In this document: in pieces, positions 45,725-55,505 of the stretch | How positions within the stretch are numbered: position 1 is the stretch's first letter | How the letters are laid out: each line of letters starts with the position of its first letter | Source of the DNA: Litorimonas sp. | GTDB taxonomy: Bacteria; Pseudomonadota; Alphaproteobacteria; Caulobacterales; Maricaulaceae | Direction: 5' to 3' | Assembly (NCBI GenBank): GCA_029936425.1 | Contig: JAPYSU010000007.1 | Coordinates: 1 to 64,000 of the forward strand | Length of the DNA: 64,000 bases | Made by a program: the position numbers and the translations under genes | The notes under the pieces: model-generated | The model's database searches: none | Told to the model about the DNA's origin: nothing | What the model saw: the letters and a program-made list of their open reading frames with translations, nothing else

Positions 45725-47821
45725 ATGCTCAAACGTCATAACTTTCTTTCATCCTACCAAGCAAGCCCCGCTTTGCCAAACTCTGTAAAATCATTCTGCC
45801 GAAAGAATGTTCTTTCCGCGACAATAATCGGACTTTTAGCTCTCACAGGAGCCCAAACCGCTTTCGCCGCTCCGGATGTAGAGCCTCGCATCAAACCAAC
45901 AGCGCCGGCGCTTTCAAATTTCCTTTCCGACCAGGAGGCCCTGAGTCTGCGTAAGGCTATCAGCGCCGCCAATCGTGATGACTGGCTGGAGTTCGAGCTT
46001 TATAAACGCGGTATCGAGGATAAAACCGCTCAAAATCTCCTAACTTGGGTTCGGGCGACCCAAGACCGGAACGCTCCCTTCGAAACACTGACGGAAGCCG
46101 CGCAGGAGCTTTCTGACTGGCCCCGTCAAATCACCATCCGGGCTCGTGCTGAATCAGAGATGTTTGACACCCCTCTTTCGCCAAAAGACGCGATTGACTG
46201 GTTTGAAGGCGAAGCTCCCGTCTCCGGAGAAGGACGCGCTGCGTTAGCCCGAGCACATTACGCGCGCGGTAACGACGAAACCGCTGATATGTGGCTCCGC
46301 TCCGCTTGGCGAGACGCCAAACTCACGCGTTCCAGACAACAGGAATTATTTTCGGAATTTCGAACCAAGCTTACGCCCGAAGATCATGCACGCCGCGCCG
46401 ACCATCTTATCTGGAATGGCCGTTGGTATCTGGATAGCGCCCAAGCGCTTCTGCCTTTTATGGATCGGGATGAACGCAAGCTAATGGACGCCCGAATAAG
46501 GGTTGCAGCAGACCGTGCTGGCATGGACGCCGCTATTGCTTCTGTTCCCTCGAATTATCAATCCGATTCGGGGCTTTTATATGAACGGGCGAAATGGCGT
46601 CGACGGAAACGCTCCAAGGATTACGCCCTTCCCCTGCTCCAGGAAATTCCCGGCGCACCGATAAATGACGAAGGAAAAGCTTCTATCTGGCGCGAAAGAC
46701 AGATAATGGCATACTGGTTGATTAGTGAGAAACGCTTTCCCGAAGCCTATGATATCGTATTGGGTCACGGTTTTGAAGACGGAGCTGATTTTGCGGAAGC
46801 CGAGTTTCTAGCTGGATGGCTGGCTTTAAGAAAATTAGGCAATGCCGAACAGGCGCAAATTCATTTTCGCAAACTCGCTGAGGCGGTCTCCACCCCGATT
46901 TCTCTAGCTAGAGGGTATTATTGGCTAGGCCGCGCTCAAACAGGCGCAGAGGCCGACATAAGTTTTTTTGAGGCCGCAAAACACCCGAATACGTTTTATG
47001 GTCAATTAGCCGCTCTGGAAATAGGGAACGGCACTGCTACGCTGAATTTACCCCCAGAACCACCTTCCCAGTCTGAGCTCGACTCTTTGAAAAAGGACGA
47101 ACGGGTCAAAGCCATGCAGCTATTGGGGGAAATCGGAGAGGAGCGGCTTTTTTCGCAAATTGCTTTTCACCTCGACGATAGTTTAGAAACCTTACCTGAG
47201 CTTTCCGCCCTAGCCACCATTTCAAAAAATTATGGGTATATGCGCCCGTCTCTGAGAGCGGCTAAGCAGGCTTCTCGTTTTCAAACGATGCTAACGGAGT
47301 CTGGCTATCCGAGAGTTCCGATTATTGAAGCTTTGCCAAGTCAATTTGAAACAGCCTTTGTCTATGCGATTGCGCGGCAGGAAACAGAATTTGAAACAAA
47401 CGCCATAAGCTCCGCGCAGGCTTACGGACTGATGCAGATGATCGATTCAACAGCGCGTTACACGGCCCGTAAACACAACGTTCCCTACAGCCAGACGAGA
47501 CTTCTGAGTGACGCTGAATACTCCGCGCAGCTTGGGGCTTATCACCTCAATGATCTGCTGGAGCGTTGGGACGGTTCCTACATTCTAGCAGCCGTTTCTT
47601 ATAACGCTGGGCCTCATCGCGCCAAGCAGTGGATAGAAACCTATGGCGACCCCCGATCAGGAGAAATCGATCCTATAGACTGGATTGAATCTACGCCATT
47701 TTCCGAAACCCGCAACTATGTCCAACGGGTTCTGGAAAACATGCAGGTTTATCGCGCCCGCCTCAACGGCAATAGCTCGCCGCTCTATCTCGAACGTGAT
47801 TTACGCCAAGGTCAGCGATAG
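45725..47821 (+). CDS. Soluble lytic murein transglycosylase
   Basis: The product is about 698 aa. A signal peptide (residues ~30-50, ending near TAFAA) is followed by a long alpha-superhelical region and a C-terminal SLT domain. The catalytic glutamate lies in AIARQETEFE, followed by SSAQAYGLMQM and AVSYNAGPHRA. It cleaves glycan strands to anhydro-muropeptides. I chose the ATG at 45725 because earlier in-frame starts run into the coding sequence of dapA on the other strand and hide the signal peptide. The N-terminal region before the hydrophobic part is unusually long (about 30 residues). Confidence 0.92.
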   Translation: MLKRHNFLSSYQASPALPNSVKSFCRKNVLSATIIGLLALTGAQTAFAAPDVEPRIKPTAPALSNFLSDQEALSLRKAISAANRDDWLEFELYKRGIEDKTAQNLLTWVRATQDRNAPFETLTEAAQELSDWPRQITIRARAESEMFDTPLSPKDAIDWFEGEAPVSGEGRAALARAHYARGNDETADMWLRSAWRDAKLTRSRQQELFSEFRTKLTPEDHARRADHLIWNGRWYLDSAQALLPFMDRDERKLMDARIRVAADRAGMDAAIASVPSNYQSDSGLLYERAKWRRRKRSKDYALPLLQEIPGAPINDEGKASIWRERQIMAYWLISEKRFPEAYDIVLGHGFEDGADFAEAEFLAGWLALRKLGNAEQAQIHFRKLAEAVSTPISLARGYYWLGRAQTGAEADISFFEAAKHPNTFYGQLAALEIGNGTATLNLPPEPPSQSELDSLKKDERVKAMQLLGEIGEERLFSQIAFHLDDSLETLPELSALATISKNYGYMRPSLRAAKQASRFQTMLTESGYPRVPIIEALPSQFETAFVYAIARQETEFETNAISSAQAYGLMQMIDSTARYTARKHNVPYSQTRLLSDAEYSAQLGAYHLNDLLERWDGSYILAAVSYNAGPHRAKQWIETYGDPRSGEIDPIDWIESTPFSETRNYVQRVLENMQVYRARLNGNSSPLYLERDLRQGQR

Positions 47822-47830
47822 AATATAAGC

Positions 47831-48799
47831 TTAGATAGCTAGAGCGCGATTTAACACCGCATCATCCACATTTCCGCCTGAGCCGATTGCCACAACTTTC
47901 TCGCCAGAGTTAAAAGGTTTGTACCGTAAGAGCGAGGCAATCGCTACGGCCCCGCCCGGCTCCAAGGTCAAATCCAGTTCACGTTTGACGATTGCCATGG
48001 CGCGCAAGCAGTCTTCGTCACTCACCGTAAACACACCCGATAGCGATTTTGAATTTATGGCCCAGGTCAGCTCACCCGGCTGCGGGGTCATCAATGCGTC
48101 GCATAGCGTTGCGGGAGGAGAAGACAGACTGACTCTCTCCCCGGCCTCAAGGGACATCTGATGATCATTGTAATTTTCGGGCTCAGCGCCGTAGATTTTC
48201 GCCTTTGGGCAAAGCTCACCAATCGCCAAGCTTATCCCCGCGCACATACCCCCTCCGCCCATGCAGACGATTATTGCGTTTAGATCCGGGCATTGCTTTG
48301 CCACTTCGATACCTATGCTTCCCTGCCCGGAAATAATATAAGGGTCATCGAAAGACGGCACGATAGCGCGCCCTGTTACACGCGAAATCTCTTCAGCAAT
48401 TTTTTCACGGCTCTCTGTCAATCTGTCATAAAAACGAATTTCCGCGCCATATGAGAGCACTGTTTCAACTTTTACCTTTGGGGCGTCCTTAGGCATGACA
48501 ATCAAGGCTGGAATGCTTAGCTCCTTTGCCGAAATCGCTACTCCAATGGCGTGATTGCCTGAAGAAAAGGCCACGACGCCCAACCGCGCCTCTTCAGCCG
48601 ATAGTTGCGATAGGCGGTTACGTGCGCCGCGATACTTAAATGCACCGCCTTTTTGCTTGGCCTCGGCCTTTAAAAAAACTTGGCACCCGCAAAGTTTACT
48701 AATTTTATCGGATTGCAGCAGGGGGGTCTCAACGGCGTGAGAACTCAATCGCTTTGATGCCGCGAGGACATCTTCAAATTTGGGCACTAGGCTATTCAT
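47831..48799 (-). CDS. Threonine/serine dehydratase-like PLP enzyme
   Basis: This 322-aa fold-type II PLP protein has its cofactor lysine in GGAFKYRGARN and the phosphate loop GGGGMCAGISLA; SSGNHAIGVAISAKEL is the third signature. There is no C-terminal ACT domain, so it is the short catabolic or serine-racemase-like type rather than biosynthetic IlvA. Serine/threonine dehydration and serine racemisation cannot be separated from sequence. Confidence 0.87.
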   Translation of the reverse strand: MNSLVPKFEDVLAASKRLSSHAVETPLLQSDKISKLCGCQVFLKAEAKQKGGAFKYRGARNRLSQLSAEEARLGVVAFSSGNHAIGVAISAKELSIPALIVMPKDAPKVKVETVLSYGAEIRFYDRLTESREKIAEEISRVTGRAIVPSFDDPYIISGQGSIGIEVAKQCPDLNAIIVCMGGGGMCAGISLAIGELCPKAKIYGAEPENYNDHQMSLEAGERVSLSSPPATLCDALMTPQPGELTWAINSKSLSGVFTVSDEDCLRAMAIVKRELDLTLEPGGAVAIASLLRYKPFNSGEKVVAIGSGGNVDDAVLNRALAI

Positions 48800-48893
48800 A
48801 AATTAATCTCCTCAGACGCGCTAGGCCATTGACGGTAGTTGATACGCGTGGAAAGAAAAGTCTAAACGTACAATATGTAAAATGGGGATAATT

Positions 48894-50522
48894 ATGCACG
48901 GCTTGATGATGAAGCATGATTTGATGATCAGTGATCTGATCGAACATGCAGCCACAGTTCATAAGAACCGCGAAATCTACACTCTCAATACGGATATGAC
49001 GGAGCATACCTATAATTGGGGAGAATGCGCCGTTCGCGTCCGAAAACTCGCCAATGCCTTACTCGAGGCAGGCGTCAAAAAAGGCGACCGTGTTGCCACA
49101 ATTGCTTGGAATAATTATCGCCATATCGAAGTCTATTACGCTGTTTCCTCGATTGGCGCGATCGTTCACACGATCAATCCTCGTCTGAAGCCGAAGCAAA
49201 TCGCCTGGATGGTCAATCATGCTGAGGACAGCATGCTGATGTTCGACACTACATTTGGCCCAATTGTGGACGGCGTTTCGGCGATGTGCCCGACAGTTAA
49301 AAAATGGATTTGCCTCACTGACAAAGAGAATATGCCGGACTACAAAACCGAAGTCGAAGACTATGAGAGCTTCATTGCAGAGGCGTCTGAAACCATAGAA
49401 TGGGAGCAGTTTGACGAGAACACGGCTTGCACGCTTTGTTACACTTCGGGCACAACAGGGGACCCCAAAGGCGTCCTTTATTCTCACCGCTCAACTATTC
49501 TCCATGCCATGGCGGGGTGTTTCCAAGACGTTATTGGCGGCGGCTCCTTAGATACAATTTTGGGCGTTGTGCCTATGTTCCACGTCTCTGCCTGGGGTCT
49601 GGTTTACTCCGCGGCAATGGTCGGCGCAAAACTTGTCATGCCGGGTCCCGGACTTGACGGCGCCAATCTCTGTAAAATGATCAATCAGGAAGGCGTAACC
49701 CTCATGGCGGGCGTTCCGACTGTTTGGCTGGGGATTTACAACCATGCCAAGGAAAACAACATTGAGCTTAAGACAGTCAAAAAGGCCTTGGTCGGTGGTT
49801 CCGCTTTGCCCGAAAGCTTGTTGCGTGCTTATGAATTGGACTTAGGCATTCCGATGCAACAGGGCTGGGGTATGACCGAAACTTCTCCTCTGGGAACAAC
49901 TTACTCGCCTTACCCGGGAACAGAGAATGACGATTATGAAGATCAGGTGGCCCATAAACTTATGGCTGGCCGCCGTATATTCGGCGTAGATATGCGTATA
50001 GTCGATGATGAAGGAAATGTTTTACCGCAAGACGGCGAAGCCGAAGGTCACCTGCATGTGCGCGGTCCCTGGATCGCCAGTGGCTATTTCAAAGGCGCTG
50101 GAGCAGAAAATTTCACGGAAGATGGTTGGTTCCGCACAGGCGATGTCGGGGTATTACATCCCAAAGGCTATATGGAAATTACGGACCGGTCTAAAGATGT
50201 CATCAAATCCGGTGGTGAATGGGTCAGCTCTATAGAAGTCGAAAATGCGGCCTCAGACCATCCTGATGTGGCTATGGCAGCCTGCATTGGGCTGCATCAT
50301 CCAAAGTGGCAGGAGCGCCCTTTCCTTGTGGTTCAGCCTGTTCCTGGCAAAACCCCTGATAAGGATGAGATTAAAGCCTGTATTGAACGCAAGTGCGCCA
50401 AATGGTGGATGCCCGATGCGATTGTTTTCGTAGAGGCCCTGCCTCTCGGCGCAACTGGTAAAATTCTTAAACGGGAATTAAAAGAGGAATATAAAGACTT
50501 CGATTTGGAAGGGGCCGCTTAG
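48894..50522 (+). CDS. Fatty-acyl-CoA ligase (AMP-forming, AlkK-like)
   Basis: The product is about 542 aa. The AMP-binding signature is [17 protein letters not shown]; further motifs are [18 protein letters not shown] and the C-terminal [11 protein letters not shown] lysine region. The overall layout and the MHGLMM start resemble medium-chain acyl-CoA ligases. The ATG at 48894 is favoured over the one at 48882 because GGGGAT (48884-48889) then serves as the ribosome-binding site. Confidence 0.9.
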   Translation: MHGLMMKHDLMISDLIEHAATVHKNREIYTLNTDMTEHTYNWGECAVRVRKLANALLEAGVKKGDRVATIAWNNYRHIEVYYAVSSIGAIVHTINPRLKPKQIAWMVNHAEDSMLMFDTTFGPIVDGVSAMCPTVKKWICLTDKENMPDYKTEVEDYESFIAEASETIEWEQFDENTACTLCYTSGTTGDPKGVLYSHRSTILHAMAGCFQDVIGGGSLDTILGVVPMFHVSAWGLVYSAAMVGAKLVMPGPGLDGANLCKMINQEGVTLMAGVPTVWLGIYNHAKENNIELKTVKKALVGGSALPESLLRAYELDLGIPMQQGWGMTETSPLGTTYSPYPGTENDDYEDQVAHKLMAGRRIFGVDMRIVDDEGNVLPQDGEAEGHLHVRGPWIASGYFKGAGAENFTEDGWFRTGDVGVLHPKGYMEITDRSKDVIKSGGEWVSSIEVENAASDHPDVAMAACIGLHHPKWQERPFLVVQPVPGKTPDKDEIKACIERKCAKWWMPDAIVFVEALPLGATGKILKRELKEEYKDFDLEGAA

Positions 50523-51766
50523 GCCTCTTTCCCCTCCCCGACGCCGAAGAGTTTTCCTTTCTCAGTGAAGAGAATGACGCTCAAACTGATAAGCCCTAAA
50601 AGCACATAGGCGATCAGGAGAGGACGTACGGTCCCGTCGAAAACTCGGGCAACGATAATGCCTAACAGGCTCGATAAAGTCATGGTGATAAAGCCGTAAA
50701 CCGCATTTGCGGTTCCGGCAATTTTACCCATAGGTTCGAGCGCCAATGACGTGAAATTTGCTCCCATCATTCCAAAACAAGCGAATGTCATCGCAAACAA
50801 GATATAAAACACCCAGAAGTCTTGGCCTACAAACTGCATCCACAATAAATTTACCAGAGACAAGGCGATAAAAACGAGAACGACGGCATGGCTGATACGC
50901 CTCATGCCCCATTTGTCCACGACACGGCTATTGCTGTAATTCATGACCGCCAATACCCCCGCGATGCCGGCAAACCATATCCAAAACCTATCGCCGCGCC
51001 CAAAGACGTCATCAAAGACCTGCTCAGACGCGCCAATGAAGGAAAATAGGCATCCAAAGATAACGCCGCTTGCTATCATATATCCGAAACTAACACGGTT
51101 TGTCAGCACGGCATGAAAGGCTTCTCTAATGCTTTTCAGACTGAATGGACGGCGATCCTCGTCGGGCAAAGTTTGAGGGAGACGAAATTGCGTCCATATA
51201 AAGACCAAAAATGAAAACGCGCCCAGGACGCCAAATATCCATTCCCATGGAGCCACCGTCATGACGAGCGTCCCTAAAGCCGGGGCAATAATCGGCACTA
51301 TCATAAAGACCGTATAAACGAGAGACATAATGCGAGCCATGGCGCGTCCCGCAGACAGGTCACGAATGACCGCCCCTGCCGCGACCCGCGTCCCGGCACA
51401 GGTTATCCCCTGAATAAATCGGAATGCCAGAAGCCAGTAAAAACTAGGCGCAATCATGCACATGAAAGACGTCAGGAAATAGCCAATTAAAGAGACCTGT
51501 AATAAGACTTTCCGCCCAAAACGATCAGAAATGGGCCCGAAAACAAGTTGCGGAAATCCAAACCCTAAAATGAAAGCAAAGACGATGAGCTGTTGGTCAT
51601 TTGGATTGGCAATTTGAAGTTCTTCGCCAATGAGAGACAGGGCAGGCAGCATCACATCAATGCCAAGCGCCTGAAGTCCGAATACCGCTGCCATCATTGC
51701 CACAAACTCCCAAAGAGGAATTGGCAATTTCATGCTATCGCGTTTTACGGGTTTCGTCTGTGTCAT
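50519..51766 (-). CDS. Bcr/CflA family multidrug efflux MFS transporter
   Basis: This 415-aa protein has about 12 hydrophobic helices. The segment QALGIDVMLPALSLIGEEL in helix 1, GPISDRFGRKVLL (motif A) and RFIQGITCAGTRVAAGAVIRDL are typical of the Bcr/CflA exporters (drugs, sulfonamides or dipeptides). Its stop overlaps the end of the acyl-CoA ligase gene by 4 nt in a tail-to-tail arrangement. Confidence 0.9.
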   Translation of the reverse strand: MTQTKPVKRDSMKLPIPLWEFVAMMAAVFGLQALGIDVMLPALSLIGEELQIANPNDQQLIVFAFILGFGFPQLVFGPISDRFGRKVLLQVSLIGYFLTSFMCMIAPSFYWLLAFRFIQGITCAGTRVAAGAVIRDLSAGRAMARIMSLVYTVFMIVPIIAPALGTLVMTVAPWEWIFGVLGAFSFLVFIWTQFRLPQTLPDEDRRPFSLKSIREAFHAVLTNRVSFGYMIASGVIFGCLFSFIGASEQVFDDVFGRGDRFWIWFAGIAGVLAVMNYSNSRVVDKWGMRRISHAVVLVFIALSLVNLLWMQFVGQDFWVFYILFAMTFACFGMMGANFTSLALEPMGKIAGTANAVYGFITMTLSSLLGIIVARVFDGTVRPLLIAYVLLGLISLSVILFTEKGKLFGVGEGKEA

Positions 51767-51853
51767 TTCGGGCCTATGCGCCGCTCATCTTCATTACGCA
51801 AGTCGCGAATTTGCAGGTCTAGAATGCGTTAAATCATAACGCCTAGCTTTATC

Positions 51854-52528
51854 TCACTCTATAAAAGTTGAAATATCCTCAAGTCCTTTTTTTATCAAAG
51901 CATGCTTCGGAACAGTAGCGCTCTTTGCCGGATGGCCCACAACCATCAAAACGAAAGGTTTCTCATTGTCCGGCCGGCCGCAAATGTCTCTAAGAAAACC
52001 CATCGGGGCGGGCGTATGCGTGAGAGTTCCGAGGCCCGCAGAGTGCAATGCTGTAATAAGTAGTCCGGTGGCGAGCCCAACAGATTCCGTGACGTAATAA
52101 TTTTTCTTATCCTGACCAACAACCTCACCGCCTCGGCGTTGAGCAAAGACCGCAATCAACCACGGCGCGGTTTCGAGAAAAGGCTTACTCTCATTTGTCC
52201 CTAGAGGAGCTAATGCATGTAGCCATTCTTCAGATGCGCGGCCCCCATAAAATTCCGCTTCTTCGGTTTCGGCTGCGATACGAATTTTACGTTTCATTTC
52301 AGGATTGGAAATCGCCACGAAGTGCCAGGGTTGGTGATTGGCTCCGCTCGGAGCTGTTCCAGCGGCTTTAATGCAGGTTTCTATAATATCTTTCGAGACA
52401 GGTTTGTCGGAGAAATCCCGTATAGTTCGGCGTGTTTTAAGACGGTTCAGGACAGCTTCTGCGCGTTGCTGCATCTGCTCTTCGGTGAGTTCCTGATAGC
52501 CTTCTAACAGCACATGTTCCTCGGTCAC
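51854..52528 (-). CDS. Nitroreductase-fold flavoprotein, iodotyrosine-deiodinase-like
   Basis: The product is about 224 aa. FMN-binding features include [27 protein letters not shown] and GLGTLTHTP. Counting from the GTG at 52528, the lid region carries Glu90, Tyr94 and Lys115 with the same spacing as the Glu153-Tyr157-Lys178 triad by which human iodotyrosine deiodinase holds its zwitterionic amino-acid substrate. This favours dehalogenation of halotyrosines over general nitro-reduction. The GTG start forms a GTGA overlap with tdh; a TTG at 52540 is an alternative. It is the third gene after kbl and tdh. Confidence 0.82.
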   Translation of the reverse strand: MTEEHVLLEGYQELTEEQMQQRAEAVLNRLKTRRTIRDFSDKPVSKDIIETCIKAAGTAPSGANHQPWHFVAISNPEMKRKIRIAAETEEAEFYGGRASEEWLHALAPLGTNESKPFLETAPWLIAVFAQRRGGEVVGQDKKNYYVTESVGLATGLLITALHSAGLGTLTHTPAPMGFLRDICGRPDNEKPFVLMVVGHPAKSATVPKHALIKKGLEDISTFIE

Positions 52529-53583
52529 ACTTGCGTCCAATCCAGAATGACCTTTCCTGATTTACCCGTTTCCATAAGGTCAAAGGCCTTTTGAAACTCT
52601 GTCGCCGCAAAACGGTGGGTAATGAGCGGGCTCATATCCAGGCCGCCATCAATCAAAGCCAGCATTTTATACCAAGTCTCGTACATTTGGCGTCCATATA
52701 TGCCGCGTAAAGTCAGCGCTTTTCCAACAATTTTACCGAAGTCCACAGGGTAAGGCTTGGCCGGAATACCGAGCATGGCGATGTTACCGCCCATCAACAT
52801 GCAGTCCAGCATTTGGTTGAAGGCAGGCTCCGCGCCGCTCATTTCCAGCCCTACGTCAAACCCTTCATCCAGGCCGATTTCGTCCATGACCTTTTTCAGA
52901 TCTTCATTCATTGTGTTGACCATGCGCGTCCGGGTCGTGAGCGTTTTGGCAAAGTCCAAACGCCAGTCATTAATATCTGTCAGAACAATTCGCCGCGCCC
53001 CTGCGCGTTCGGCCACAGCCGCTGCCATAATGCCGATAGGCCCAGCGCCCGTAATCAGAACGTCCTCACCGACGAGATCAAACGCCAGAGTCGTATGCAC
53101 CGCATTGCCGAGCGGGTCGAGAATGGAGGCAATCTCCAGGGGAAAATCCTTACCCAAAGGGATAACGTTAAATTCAGGGAGCGCCAGATATTCGGCAAAC
53201 GCGCCGGGCAAATTCACGCCTATGCCTTTCGTGTCCGGATCGAGGTGAAACCGCCCTGCCCGTGCATTCCGGGATTTCCGGCCTACCACATGGCCTTCTC
53301 CGCTGACGCGATCTCCGACTTTAACGCGGGTAACAGTCGAACCGACAGCCACGACATGTCCCCCATATTCATGCCCCACCACAAGCGGAACAGGCACATT
53401 TTTCTGCGCCCACTCATCCCATTGATAGATATGCATATCCGTACCGCAAATGGCCGTGCGCTCGATTTTGATTAGCACTTCATTTGGTGTGATATCCGGC
53501 ACAGGCACCTCTTCCATCCAGAGGCCTTTTTCAGACTTGGCTTTGACAAGGGCCTTCATGGTTTTTGGAAGGGTCTTAGCCAT
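52525..53583 (-). CDS. tdh: L-threonine 3-dehydrogenase
   Basis: This 352-aa zinc-dependent medium-chain dehydrogenase oxidises threonine to 2-amino-3-oxobutyrate. The catalytic zinc site is CGTDMH with GHEYGGHVV; the Rossmann motif is [14 protein letters not shown]. The structural-zinc loop after [17 protein letters not shown] lacks the four closely spaced cysteines found in E. coli Tdh. Its start overlaps the kbl stop as TAATG. Confidence 0.94.
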   Translation of the reverse strand: MAKTLPKTMKALVKAKSEKGLWMEEVPVPDITPNEVLIKIERTAICGTDMHIYQWDEWAQKNVPVPLVVGHEYGGHVVAVGSTVTRVKVGDRVSGEGHVVGRKSRNARAGRFHLDPDTKGIGVNLPGAFAEYLALPEFNVIPLGKDFPLEIASILDPLGNAVHTTLAFDLVGEDVLITGAGPIGIMAAAVAERAGARRIVLTDINDWRLDFAKTLTTRTRMVNTMNEDLKKVMDEIGLDEGFDVGLEMSGAEPAFNQMLDCMLMGGNIAMLGIPAKPYPVDFGKIVGKALTLRGIYGRQMYETWYKMLALIDGGLDMSPLITHRFAATEFQKAFDLMETGKSGKVILDWTQV

Positions 53584-54785
53584 TAAATCACTCCTAGCTC
53601 TTTGCCGACCTTGGTAAAGGCAGCAATGGTGCGGTCAATTTGTTCTGATGTATGAGCGGCGCTCATCTGCGTTCTAATCCGGGCTTGCCCTTTCGGAACA
53701 ACCGGGAAGAAAAAACCGATAACGTAAATGCCTTCATCCAAGAGTTTTGCCGCCATTTCCTGTGCAATATTAGCATCCCCTAACATGACAGGAATAATCG
53801 GGTGTTCTCCCTCTGGGAGGGTGAACCCTGCCTCTGTCATACCTTTCCGGAATTGCTCTGAATTGGTTTTAAGCTGTTTCCGAAGGTTATCGCCCTGTTT
53901 TGCCAACTCAATCGCTTTCAGACTCGCCCCGACGAGACCAGGGGCCAGAGAATTAGAAAACAGGTAAGGCCGCGAGCGTTGGCGCAGCATATCAATTACG
54001 GATTGTTTTGCGCAGGTAAATCCGCCCATCGCGCCGCCAAGCGCTTTGCCGAGTGTGCCTGTAAGGATATCGATACCGCCTTCGACACCGCGAAATTCGG
54101 CTGAACCGCGGCCATTCTCGCCTAGGAATCCTGTGGCGTGACAATCATCAACCATGAGCAGAGCGCCAAATTCTTTTTTAAGCGCAACGATCTCGTCCAG
54201 CTTGGCAATCGTGCCGTCCATAGAAAAGACTCCATCGGTCGCGATCAAAATATTTCGGGCGCCATCGGCTTTCGCAGCTTCGAGTTTTTCACGAAGATCC
54301 GCCATATCAGACGTCTTGAAGCGATACCGCATAGCTTTGCAAAGACGTATGCCATCGATAATCGAAGCGTGATTGAGCGTATCGGAAATAATGGCGTCAT
54401 CAGGGCCTAGCAAAGGCTCGAACAGACCTCCATTGGCATCAAAACAAGCCGCGTAAAGTATGCTGTCTTCAAACCCCAGCCAGTCTGCGATAGATTTCTC
54501 AAGCTCACGGTGCTGAGCTTGCGTCCCGCAAATAAAACGCACGGAGGCCATACCGAAACCATGTTCTTTCGTTGCATCCTGAGACGCTTTGATCAAATCG
54601 GGATGGTTGGCGAGGCCAAGATAATTATTGGCGCAAAAGTTCAAAACTTCTTTCTCTTTCCCGTCCTGGGTAATATCGATGTCAGAGGACTGATCACTCG
54701 TAATCAAGCGCTCGCTTTTCCAAAGCCCCTCCTCTTTGATAGACTTCAGTTCTTTATCTAAATCGGCGTAAAAACTATCTGACAT
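53583..54785 (-). CDS. kbl: Glycine C-acetyltransferase (2-amino-3-ketobutyrate CoA ligase)
   Basis: This 400-aa PLP enzyme splits 2-amino-3-oxobutyrate with CoA to glycine and acetyl-CoA, completing threonine breakdown with Tdh. The cofactor lysine lies in [28 protein letters not shown] and [11 protein letters not shown] are family signatures. It is first in the kbl-tdh-nitroreductase operon and diverges from a uracil-DNA-glycosylase-family gene. Confidence 0.96.
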   Translation of the reverse strand: MSDSFYADLDKELKSIKEEGLWKSERLITSDQSSDIDITQDGKEKEVLNFCANNYLGLANHPDLIKASQDATKEHGFGMASVRFICGTQAQHRELEKSIADWLGFEDSILYAACFDANGGLFEPLLGPDDAIISDTLNHASIIDGIRLCKAMRYRFKTSDMADLREKLEAAKADGARNILIATDGVFSMDGTIAKLDEIVALKKEFGALLMVDDCHATGFLGENGRGSAEFRGVEGGIDILTGTLGKALGGAMGGFTCAKQSVIDMLRQRSRPYLFSNSLAPGLVGASLKAIELAKQGDNLRKQLKTNSEQFRKGMTEAGFTLPEGEHPIIPVMLGDANIAQEMAAKLLDEGIYVIGFFFPVVPKGQARIRTQMSAAHTSEQIDRTIAAFTKVGKELGVI

Positions 54786-54854
54786 GTACTACCTCAAACC
54801 ATTGAGCTGAATTTTCATTCAACCAATAACATATTAACGCGTTAAACCAGAGCT

Positions 54855-55505
54855 ATGACATCAGTTTCCCAAAATAATTTGCCTCATAACCTCAATACGG
54901 ATGCTTTATTGGATACAATTCGTCGCTGTGAAGTCTGTGCCCATTCCAATCCGCCTTTACCTGTTACGCCAAACCCCATTGTGCGGGGGACTAAAAAATC
55001 TAAAATTCGTATTATCAGCCAAGCCCCAGGCACTTTGGCTCATGCCAGCTCGGTTCCATTCAATGATCCTTCCGGCAAACGACTTAGAGACTGGCTCGGC
55101 GTAGACGAAACGGCTTTCTATAATCCCGATTTCTTTGCTATAACGCCCATGGGGTTCTGCTTTCCGGGTCAGGATATAAATGGCGGTGACCTCCCACCCA
55201 GAAGAGAATGCGCTCCGCTCTGGCAAGACCCTCTCACCAAAGCATTATCGAATATTGAGCTCACACTTCTCGTCGGCATGTATGCGGTGAAAAGCTATCT
55301 TGGCCCCAAAATGGAACGCAATCTAACAGAAACGGTACGAAAATGGCCAAGCTTTGGCCCTGGCCTTATGCCCCTCCCGCATCCCAGCTGGCGAAATAAT
55401 GGTTGGATAAAAAAACATGATTGGTTTGCCGAAGAACTTGTAGAATTAAAACGGCGCGTTTGCGAGATTATCGGCGAGGAGAACACGAAAGCGCGAGAAA
55501 CTTGA
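54855..55505 (+). CDS. Uracil-DNA glycosylase superfamily protein (second type)
   Basis: This 216-aa protein is not a close relative of the UdgB-like gene at 43647. It has an N-terminal cysteine pair (CEVCAHS), a family-4-like first motif (IISQAPGTLAHASSVPFND) and a second motif LPHPSWRNN. It probably excises uracil or another damaged base, or acts on nucleic acid in another way; activity of this subgroup is poorly defined. Its last 60 bases overlap the end of pbpC on the other strand. Confidence 0.82.
   Translation: MTSVSQNNLPHNLNTDALLDTIRRCEVCAHSNPPLPVTPNPIVRGTKKSKIRIISQAPGTLAHASSVPFNDPSGKRLRDWLGVDETAFYNPDFFAITPMGFCFPGQDINGGDLPPRRECAPLWQDPLTKALSNIELTLLVGMYAVKSYLGPKMERNLTETVRKWPSFGPGLMPLPHPSWRNNGWIKKHDWFAEELVELKRRVCEIIGEENTKARET

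Noticed and set aside
54834..54845. 12-bp palindrome TTAACGCGTTAA between kbl and the divergent glycosylase gene
   Set aside because: Palindromes of this length are expected many times by chance in 64 kb; position is suggestive but there is no second copy or known regulator.
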